A DNA stretch of 64,000 nt. Origin: Dryomyza anilis (Eukaryota > Arthropoda > Insecta > Diptera > Dryomyzidae). Every line of letters starts with the position of its first letter. The first letter of the stretch is position 1. Positions 55,951-64,000 of the stretch are shown here, one piece after another. The notes under the pieces were generated by a model that was given only the letters and a program-made list of their open reading frames with translations, did not search any database and was not told the origin of the DNA. Position numbers and translations under genes: made by a program. Location of the stretch: NCBI GenBank assembly GCA_951804985.1, contig OX638132.1, positions 103,716,026-103,780,025 on the forward strand, in the 5' to 3' direction.

Positions 55951-56835
55951 TCTACTATATATTTGCGAATGTAAGTATGTATGTCTGTATGTTCCGAATA
56001 GGCGTCAAAACGGCTGAACCGAATTGAATCAAATTTTGACACAACATGTATGTTGGGTCTGGGCAGAGTATAGGCTATATCTCGGTGAGATTGGTGGACT
56101 GGGCGTGGCACCTCCCATATAACCCAAAAATTAAAAACACATTATGTCAGCAATTAGCATAGCAAATTTAATGAAATTCTGGTCAGCGTTATATATAACC
56201 ATTCTAAACGGTCTCGCGGAATGTGGGCGGTATTAGACCACTGGGCGTGGCACCCCCCATAGAAGGTACATTTTCCAGATGGTGTATTTCAACAGATATT
56301 ATAGTGATCTTTGTAGTGATCTTATGATATTTCACACCTGGGTATACCAACCATCCCAAATTCTTTAAACTCACCACACCGAAATTCACCAAACTAAAAC
56401 TCACCAAACTAAAACTCACCACTCTAAAATTCACCACACTCAAACTCACCACACTAAAACACACCACACTAAAACTCACCACTCTAAAATTCACCACAAC
56501 AAAACTTACCACACCAAAATTCACCACACTAAAACTCACAACACTAAACTCACCACACTAAAATTCACTACACTAAAACTCACCACACTAAAATTCACCA
56601 CTCTAAAATTCACCACACTAAAACTCGCCACACTAAAACTTCTACTTGGGAAAACTCTACGGGGAGAATTCTACGGGAAAGAATTCTACCCGAAGAATTT
56701 TACGGGAAAGCGTTCTACGGGGAAGAATTTTACGGGGAAGATATGAATAATAAATATGTTCTTTATATTAATAAAATCACTCCATATCCTTGCATTCACT
56801 AAATCTTGGCACGAGTCGTGCACGGGTCCAGCTAG
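55951..56835 (+). mobile_element. Complete non-autonomous Helitron, copy 3, 885 bp
   Basis: The 5' end TCTACTATATATTTGCGAAT is preceded by A (55950). The 3' end is CAGCTAG followed by T (56836). A hairpin, GCACG-AGT-CGTGC (56809-56821), ends 10 nt before the CTAG, the canonical Helitron arrangement. Inside are minisatellite A (56366-56637) and B (56638-56745). It also has GGACTGGGCGTGGCACCTCC, as in the other copies, and a second such block (GACCACTGGGCGTGGCACCC, about 56237), so this copy carries a local duplication before the arrays. No Rep/helicase. The 111-aa Val-Ser-Phe frame is a repeat artefact. Confidence 0.9.
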
Positions 56836-57821
56836 TGATTTATAAAGTAACAAAACTTGTGACGCGTGTTACACATTTTGTGACGGGCGTTACCTGTACG
56901 CATTCTATACAAATATACATGAAAATTTAAATTTTAAATTGCAATTTTTTGATGAAAAAGAGCAAATTTTTGTTATAGGAATGGTAAACGGTTATTTTAA
57001 GGCACACCGACATATAATTTCAGTGGAAAACTAAACATTTCGTTTTGAAAAAAAAAAAATGTATTATAATACCAATCTTTTAAATAACTACTCTGCCTGC
57101 ATCATTTGTATTCCATTTCCTTCGCAAGCTTACATAAATATTTTTCGCAATTCGAAAATAATGTTTTTTTTTTGATTTTTTATGATTTTTTGTAAGGTTT
57201 GGAATTTCCCTTTTTTATCTTTGCCTATTTGAATATTTTGGAATATTTACTACTTTTTCTATGGTTAAATAATAATATAATTGATTATTGATGCATATAT
57301 TAACAAATATATTATTTTCCAGTTTTTTTGTTTTGCGAAGATTGTTAATTGTGACGGGCGTTACAATATTTTGGACGGATATAGTAACCTTATGGAATAT
57401 TTATGAGACCAAAGACTATAATAAATAAATAGATACGACATAAATCTTTACTTTTACAAAGTTTCCTAGTTGTAGGTTTCCAAAATAGTTAGCAAAATAA
57501 CTTTAACTATTTTTTTTGTGACGAGCGTCACAACTCAAAAAAGTAAAACTGTTTGGTTAATTGTCAGTACTTTGAACCACTTATCATCAATGCAATGTGT
57601 GGCATACTTTCGCAAACAAATTACCTTTCAAATTATACTATTAAATTTTCTTTCGGATTTAAAACAACGAAACTACAATTTCAAAAAAAATATTTGACTT
57701 TAATTGAGAAAAAAACACATTGGTCATGCATTTTGGTAAATTCTGATCACAGAATATGAAATTAGAAGTATTTCTTATCCTAAAAATCATTAAAAGGACT
57801 CAATAGGTTTAACTTTAATAA

Positions 57822-58160
57822 AGGGTTTTTCAATAAGAGCGCTACAAAAGTTTTTTTCAGGGACGCTACAAAAGTAGAGCGATAGGGACAGGAAACGACG
57901 CCATTTCTTTTCAGTAATGTTTGCCAGTTCATGATGGAAAGTTATACGAGCCAACAACGAGTCGAAATTATTAAAATTTACTACCGAAATTCGAATTCGT
58001 ATATCTTTCCATCATGAAATGGCAAACCTTACTGAAGAGAAATGTCAAAAGAGTGGCAAGAAATATGGCGTCGTTTGCTTTCCATGTCCCTCTACTTTTG
58101 TAGCGTCCCTGTTGAAAAACTCTTGAAAAAAAACTTTTGTAGCGCTCTTATTAAAACCCT
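57822..58160. mobile_element. Hairpin-cored foldback element, copy 2, 339 bp, complete
   Basis: The outer ends AGGGTTTTTCAATAAGAGCG and CGCTCTTATTAAAACCCT are inverted repeats. Next inward are GGGACGCTACAAAAGTAGAG and CTCTACTTTTGTAGCGTCCC, then GGAAACGACGCCAT and ATGGCGTCGTTTGC. The inner arms (about 57902-57949 and 57997-58045) surround a 47-nt loop. The loop is the reverse complement of the loop in copy 1 (30012-30058), while the outer right flank keeps its orientation. No coding sequence. Confidence 0.85.
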
Positions 58161-58419
58161 GTTAAAAAAACTCTTTATATCACACCTTGGAAATGTTTTC
58201 TGTGGAATGCCCCACATGTATTTCAAATCTTTTTGTTTGAAAAATAATTTTATTTCAGTACAATTTTTTTTTTTTCGAGCAAAAAATTTCATAAAACAAA
58301 TTTTAAATAGTTATTTTAAGTTTTCGAGTTTTTAGTCCATAATCCATACATATTTTCATTGTTTTCGTCCATATAAATATTAACCCTGATCATTACTGTT
58401 TTGAACTTCAATGTTGAAA

Positions 58420-58475
58420 ACAAAATCTTGTCTCCATGCATCTATTGAAGATTGATAATTCTTATAAGGTTTATG
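58420..58475. mobile_element. Remnant of the 30853-type palindromic MITE
   Basis: TCTTGTCTCCATGCATCTAT then GATAATTCTTATAAGGTTTA correspond to 30968-31010. It is cut at 58475 by the TACCGTCAA element. Confidence 0.5.
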
Positions 58476-59695
58476 TACCGTCAACTGGGGTGACTTTGAC
58501 CCGAAAAACTGTATATGCTGATATGGTAATGCTTTTAATTCGCTATTTTGTAATGGAACTAATATTTCATTATTTTATAAAATATTGTAAGTATGTCCTC
58601 TTTAAGCATCCGCAATCAAAATTTCATGGTGTAATAACAGTAATTATAAAAAAATAAAAATAAAAATGGTTCAAAGTCACCTCGCGCGTGAGGTGACTTT
58701 GGCCCAAACATGTTTATCACCAATTTCAACTATTTTTTTTATGGAACTATAAGATGACTATGATACTATATCATCATAAATGTTTTACTGAAAATTCAGA
58801 TCACTTGAAACCCATATATTTCGAATTATAAGCATGTTAATATGGATTAATATGAAAAATATAAATGGAATTAATCTAGTAAATTAGTCAATTGATATGT
58901 AATATCAATTACAAAAAATAAATTCTGACTATTTTACACTTCTTTTTTAGTAAAGGGCTTATGTGGATCTATTTTTTGAATATTTCTAGATAAATAGTGG
59001 TCACTTCACCCGTCAGTTTGTACCCGCCTTAGTCTTGCATTTAACTCAACTCCGTTGTTTTTCATTTTTTATTGTTATGTCAATATCTGACATTATATAA
59101 AAAAAACTAACTAAAATTCAAACACGTTTATTTTAAAAATGGGAAAATATAGCATATATTTGAAAAAGAATGGAACAAATATACCCACAATTTCACATGA
59201 GTTATTTTAACATTGGGTATACACGTTCGAATTATTTGATGTGGGTTTTAACCGGGTCAAAGTCACCTCCATGTATAGTTTGGGGCGACTTTAACTCGGG
59301 CCAAAATCACCCCAAAAACATTAATTTTAAGAACGATTCAATAAAACAAATAATTAAAAATAGTAATGGACTAAAATGACAATATATATTTGGTTTTTTA
59401 TAAAGAAAATATATTAATTTCTAACATAAACAATGTAACGTATTAATAGCATACGTATATTTTACATACTAAATTGATTTTGTTCGTAAATAAAATTAAT
59501 GATTTTTAGCTTCATTTACAAAGATATTAATATGTTGTAATATGAGTGTTAAAAGTTAAGGAAATAGCATAACGCAGATAGAAAATGATTCAAAGAAAAT
59601 TATTGTAAAGGTAATGAAATCTGTAAGTCACTTGGATGCTGAGAAAATTTGATTGCAAACATTATGTTTGGCCAAAGTCACCCCACTTGACGGTA
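58476..59695. mobile_element. TIR element TACCGTCAA(C/G)TGGGGTGAC with repeated GGTGACTTTG motif, 1.22 kb
   Basis: The left end TACCGTCAACTGGGGTGAC and right end GTCACCCCACTTGACGGTA are inverted repeats that continue as ACTTTG/CAAAGT. The GGTGACTTTG word or its complement recurs inside at about 58673 and 58690 (facing each other across CGCGCG), 59258, 59285 (variant), 59301 (variant) and 59672. The 73- and 69-aa frames at 58436-58657 and 59170-59379 have no domain. Superfamily unknown. Confidence 0.8.
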
Positions 59696-60146
59696 TCGTA
59701 TTTGAATTGGAATTTGCAATTGTTTAATTAAATTGCCAATCTTGCATCAATTCAAGATTTTGAACGAAAAATTTTTTTAACATAGTTTTGTTTAAAGTTT
59801 ATTTTAAATAATAAATAGTAGAAAAATGTTGAGTTTTAAAAAATCAAATATAATTCTTTTAAAATTATTTTTTAAAATTATTATTGTTTAAATAAAATTA
59901 ATGTAAAAAAGCAATTTTCTTTTTGAAATTGTACGTAGAAAACCTTGCGCTACAACACACAAATTTAAGTTTTGAAAAAGTTTTAAATTTATTTGGCTTA
60001 TATCTCGCAAACTAAATCATATAATAAATTTTTTGTTTGGTAGATCAAGATTTTTCACGTCTAAAATAAACGCAAAATATTATTCTTGAGTTTTGTAGAA
60101 AAATTAAAAATAAAAGCAAAATAATAATGGGTTATAATACATAAAC
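59696..60146. other. AT-rich DNA, nothing recognised
   Basis: No features noticed. Confidence 0.4.
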
Positions 60147-60661
60147 TACACTCAAAATAATTTCTATGACATTTTACGAAATAATTTTTCGTATTTTTTA
60201 ATTTTGTAAAATACACGAATAATTCGTAGAATACACCTAATGTTTGTAATTTCCATTTTTTTCCAAAATTTATGTTACAAACGATTCGTATATATTACGA
60301 ATCAATATTCGTAAAATTAAAACAACAAAATTACTAATATTTCGTTTAAATTAGAAAAATGTACGAATTCTATCGTCAAAAGTACGAATACTTTCGTAAA
60401 ATGTACGAATATATTCATAAAAAGATACACAAATATTCAATAAATTACGAATCTTTCGTATTATGTACGAATGGCTTTCTTAGATAAAATCTACGAATAG
60501 TTTCGTAAAAAAAACTATTATTATTATTTGTAATTTCATCATAAATTTACGAAAGTTCTTTCGTGTATTTTACGAAATATTTCGCGGATAAATTTCACGA
60601 ATTTGTTCGTAAAATACACGAACAATTTCGTGTATTTTAAGCAGATTTTATTTTCAGTGCA
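60147..60661 (+). mobile_element. ACGAAA-rich MITE, complete, about 515 bp
   Basis: It begins TACACTCAAAATAATTTCTA and ends GATTTTATTTTCAGTGCA, approximate inverted repeats. The body is saturated with TTTCGTAAAA and TTACGAA words. Since these words are near self-complementary, the whole element can fold in many ways. Other copies are cut by a HINE (25736) and by a Helitron (39648-40860). Confidence 0.75.
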
Positions 60662-60989
60662 GAGCTAATTTGACAAATGCCACAAATGCGGCACAAATTT
60701 AAATCAATGCATAATTTAATCAATTTCATAATTTAAATTTTGTCGGGTAGTGTATTAAATTAGAAAATTAAAAAACAAACAAAAAATTTAAATAAAAAAT
60801 AATTTGTAATATTTTTCGAATCATCGATTATTTTACATTTTTTTAATTTCTGAATTACATTTTTTTATTTTTTTTTTGGTAATGCAAAATTTTAAATATT
60901 CAGCATAAAAAATAAATATTAATTTTGTAAACTTTAAATATAATTTTTTTAACAAAAAAAAATGCAATTTTAAAACTTATTATTAAAAA
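60662..60989. other. AT-rich DNA
   Basis: Nothing recognised. Confidence 0.4.
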
Positions 60990-61325
60990 ACATTTCTGTG
61001 GCAATATGAATTAACAGCATAACTTGAGATATGTTCAAATTGAGTTATTAATACCATCGTAATCCTGATATACGAATTCATTTTGTGTCAAATTTTGGTA
61101 CTGATCCTTCATATCGTTGCTGAGATACAAACAAAAACCTAAAAGCATATATATTTGTTATTAAATATTTATTTTTATTAAAAAAAAACTTTTGGAAAAA
61201 ATTTGAAAAAAACATTTTGCAGACATTTATTTTATTTAAATTTTGAAAATTTGCATATGTAATTTTTAAAATATTTTAAAAATAATTTTCAGAATCAGTT
61301 GTAGAGCTTAAAAATGCTCTCCTGA
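60990..61325 (+). repeat. Dispersed repeat Q, copy 2
   Basis: Same words in the same order as 48405-48720, ending AAAAATGCTCTCCTGA. It has an extra AT-rich stretch near 61155-61180, so the copies differ by small indels. Confidence 0.8.
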
Positions 61326-61570
61326 TTGCAATTTCAATGCTATTCATAATCCTAATCGTTATCTTAATTTTTATTTCTTTATTTTACCAATTATCATAAT
61401 CTTAATTTTAATATTTATCATAATCCAAATTTTAATAAATTGCATTGTCACTCTAAATCTTAATCATAATCTCAGTTTGTACTTGTACCGAATGTCTTAT
61501 CCTAATATTAAGCTAAATGTGATTCTCCATCTTCATCTAAATCTTAATCATAATCTTTATATTTCAATCT
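61326..61570. repeat. Degenerate ATAATCTTAAT simple repeat
   Basis: CATAATCTTAATTTTAAT, ATAATCCTAATC, AATCTTAATCATAATC and similar words recur irregularly. Non-coding. Confidence 0.6.
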
Positions 61571-63620
61571 AAGACTTGGAGTTATAATGTATCGATGCAA
61601 TAAAATTAAAATAAGTGGCGCAGAATAATTGAAGCAACAACCAACCAACCAACACCAACCACAACAACATCAATAATACAAATACCATAAAACAATAAAA
61701 CATGAACAGCAATTTAAAATCGTTTTCATCAACTCAACTCAACTCAAAGAGATTGAAAGATACTTTTGCATCTGCTGGATGCCTGCCGCCTGCCTGCCAC
61801 TGCCACATCTAATGCAATGCAGTCAGTATCTTCGTGTTTATGGTGAAGTCGTTTCGTTGATGTTGAATGACGATCGAGTTGATTGCTATTTTAAATTGAT
61901 TCGCTGTGAATGCGCTGCCGCAGTCGATTTCATAGCCAATTGCGGCTTAGACTGCGGCGGCGACTGCGACTGAGGCTGTGAAGAGGCAGATTGCAAGGCT
62001 GAAATGGGAGGCAGAAACGAAGACAGCGGCGACGCACAGATTCATCTTAATATGAAACGTGCTCGACGAGACGCAACGAACCGCTGGAACCTGCACCGCC
62101 GGCCGCCATTGCATTGGATGCAAATTGCGCCGTCGGCTCATGGTTCCCATCTTTCATTTGTCTGAATTGGCATTAACTTGGTTAATTTAATATTTCCGCG
62201 CTGTGTTTGGCTCAATGCATTTTATTGTTTTTTATTTCTATTTTTTTTTTCTTTCTGTTTCTTCAGCCGCCATTTCGACGCTTCGGTTAAACTGGCGGCT
62301 TAAAACGTTTTTATTGCAAATTGCGACTCAATTCCTTTTGCTTTTTAATATTTTCCATCGCGTCCCTTTCCAAATCGTTTTTCGATTTTCGTATCATTGC
62401 GAAATCCAATTTCAATTTTAACCTTTAAACGTTTGTGTGAATTACGCCGCTCGCTGCTGCAACACTGCGCTAGGAAATGTGGCTGCGGCCGAAAAAGACG
62501 TGGTCAATAAGACATAATATGGCGGCCAAGTTAATCGGTTTCGGCTGAGTGACTGCGAACGGAAGAGATTATATTTTAATTTCCTCTGCTCGTTTTTCTG
62601 CTGCCACCACTTGTTATTGACGACGACGAGCTGCAAAATGATTTGTGATGAAACTAAAAATAAAAATTGGCAAATTGGCCAATAACTCAAATTAAAGCAC
62701 AAAAAATCGTATTAAACCATATACGCATTTTGACTACATAGTCTGCAAAAATGACACATTGTGCTCTTAGCCGAATAACAATCGCTTTTTGGTGGCATCA
62801 AATTATGCTGGTAACTGCCAGCAAATAGGCTATAAAAGTCACAATCAAATGATATAAATTCAATGGTAATGGCCGCATACGTGGCTTGGATTTGCACCCC
62901 ATCGCAATCATCGCATCGCGCATCCATTCCAAGTCGTACGAATTTCTGCTTCAAATTGCGCACCTAAAAGGGTGTCGGATGATTATGAGCCACCGAAATG
63001 CGTTATAATGATTGTATTATGATTGTACTTTGCTCCTTTGTTTGAATAAATAACAGAGCAATAATGCAAAAACCAGCTACAATTGGCAATTTGTGTGCAA
63101 TTACATTCTCCAGATTGGTATTAGGGATACGTAATGTTTTTTTGAGGAGTAGAAGGTGGAGTAGAAGGTAGAAGATAGTATATATTATTTAGTAATATAT
63201 ATATATCTGTGAAACTATATTTTATTGAACAATATTGTTTTATAAACTACAAAATAATTATGGAAAACCAGAACTATGATTCAAATATAAAAAAAATAAA
63301 ATTGCAATGTAATTGCAAAAATAAATGTTAAAATATTTAAATTTGAAAGTTTTTTGGAATTTTGATTTCATTAGATGGTTTTTAGAAATATATTTCATGA
63401 TAAACTACATTAATGAAACTATGTTTCCTACAGCACAAAGGACATCAGACCAAAAACTGTATATTGTAAATCCAAAATTTGCAAATCCATAAATATTACG
63501 AACATTTTTGGATTTACAAATAAAAACATAATATATCTTCATATAATCTTGTTTTTCCTTTATATTTAGAAACAAATTTTCAGCTAGCTGGGTGGTTTTT
63601 ACTAGTTTAGAATAATTGGT
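61571..63620. other. Unique GC-richer region (61.6-63.1 kb), no gene supported
   Basis: The GC-richest stretch is about 61770-62170 (ACTGCGGCGGCGACTGCGAC near 61950). Frames at 61779-61973, 61947-62150, 62442-62702 and 62712-62963 are short and antisense or overlapping, with no recognisable domain. A hairpin, TTGTAAATCCAAAA / TTTTGGATTTACAA, lies at 63464-63519. This is a candidate for conserved non-coding or untranslated sequence only. Confidence 0.4.
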
Positions 63621-63627
63621 ATATACC

Positions 63628-64000
63628 CTAGTAGAAATTTCGTTAGGGCCTATTGTGTAATTTTCAATTGCCACGAATAAGTCTCGTTCGTTGTTTACCC
63701 TAGCATGGTCTTGTCAACACCAATCAAAAACCAGTTGGGAAGGTTAGATCACATGGGAAATTTTAAAGTAGGTGTAATTATGATAGTTAGGATTATCAAA
63801 ATTATAGTCGGTCTAAGCCGGCTATAAATACCCTACACATATGTGTGGTTACCATTCAAAGTGATATATAGATCACCAGGGTATACGAATACTGAAAATA
63901 ACTACAAACATTCAATCCCTGAAGAATTTCCATTCCTTTGATACCCATATTTACAAATGGGTAGGTGTACCGAATTTCGATTTTTTTTTTGTGAACCACA
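63628..64000 (-). mobile_element. HINE/DINE-1-like element, runs off the window
   Basis: CCAGTTGGGAAGGTTAGATC (63731) through GTCGGTCTAAGCCGGCTATA, TACCCTACACATATGTGTGG, TCACCAGGGTATACGAAT and GGGTAGGTGTACCGAATTTC is the close reverse complement of 10770-11030. The two copies look highly similar, suggesting recent activity. CCTAGTAGAAATTTC at 63628 parallels the palindrome at 3874, which precedes another fragment of this family. Confidence 0.8.

Larger units (their letters stand above)
55603..58212. mobile_element. TIR element (GGGGCATTCCA) with repeated TGTGACGGGCGTTAC motif
   Basis: The left end GGGGCATTCCA (55603-55613) and right end TGGAATGCCCC (58202-58212) are perfect inverted repeats flanked by ACAT on both sides. 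The motif TGTGACGGGCGTTAC or a close variant appears at about 55616, 55786, 56860, 56879, 57352 and 57520. A Helitron (55951-56835) and a hairpin foldback (57822-58160) are inserted in it. Its own DNA is then about 1.39 kb. No transposase is recognisable. The regularly recurring GC-rich motif in AT-rich DNA may be a protein-binding site, by analogy with subterminal repeats of other DNA transposons. Confidence 0.75.
54395..58388. mobile_element. hAT-like element, copy 2, exploded by nested insertions
   Basis: The left end CAGGTCTCGCTTTTATTTGG and right end TCCATATAAATATTAACCCTG match the complete copy at 24757-25351. Flanking octamers are ATTATTAC (54387-54394) and ATCATTAC (58389-58396), a 7/8 match. 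Own sequence survives at 54395-54435, about 55232-55602 (GTGCAATCGATAAAATCAAA, CAGGAAACTATATCTGGATA, CATCATGAATAATTTTTCCA) and 58213-58388, totalling about 587 bp. The rest is inserted DNA. Confidence 0.85.

Overview
The window looks like non-coding chromosomal DNA from a fly, probably a brachyceran and possibly a calyptrate. The grounds are the AT-rich composition, dipteran-style DINE-1/HINE-like repeats (TATACCC ... CTTGATCAGCAT ... GTCCGTCTGTCC), Helitrons beginning TCTATATATATAAAA and ending CTAG, tRNA-headed SINEs, and a jockey/I-type LINE remnant. The species call is inference. I find no intact protein-coding gene, no rRNA, no free-standing tRNA gene and no CRISPR array. The longest open frames all lie in tandem repeats. 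The only recognisable protein homology is a broken LINE ORF2 tail at 17.6-18.1 kb.

Layout. 0-7.9 kb: a 1.17 kb palindromic element, T-rich MITEs, a DINE-like fragment, and a 19-bp minisatellite at 6.75-7.5 kb. 7.8-10.3 kb: mostly unique DNA. 10.3-14.8 kb: a full-length HINE, nested MITEs, and a foldback-like element (12.1-13.9 kb) with about 34 copies of a 21-bp unit whose palindromic core alternates strand. 17.5-19 kb: the dead LINE and a 9-bp satellite. 20.6-26.4 kb: a Helitron (21.2-22.7 kb) inside a MITE, and a complete hAT-like element with an 8-bp target duplication. 29.4-37.2 kb: dense MITEs and four long palindromic or foldback elements. 38.6-43.8 kb: a SINE, a complete Helitron inside a MITE, and a second copy of the 36-kb foldback family carrying its own nested MITE. 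45.7-52.3 kb: a second SINE with target duplications and several TIR elements. 54.4-59.7 kb: a nest of transposons at least three levels deep, then a TIR element full of GGTGACTTTG motifs. 60.1-64 kb: more MITE DNA, a unique GC-richer island, and a HINE running off the right edge.

Between the repeats are unique, GC-richer islands near 2.9-3.7, 5.8-6.5, 8.0-9.7, 15.1-16.3, 23.4-24.3, 27.7-29.3, 37.5-38.4, 41.1-42.0, 43.8-45.2, 49.1-49.6, 50.3-50.7, 53.0-53.8 and 61.6-63.1 kb. They have no convincing coding potential. They would fit a long intron or intergenic regulatory region, but nothing in the sequence identifies the gene. The features form no pathway. Their connection is a history of successive insertions: several elements interrupt others cleanly, so relative ages can be read. 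Coordinates of degenerate repeats are approximate, since all alignments were made by eye.
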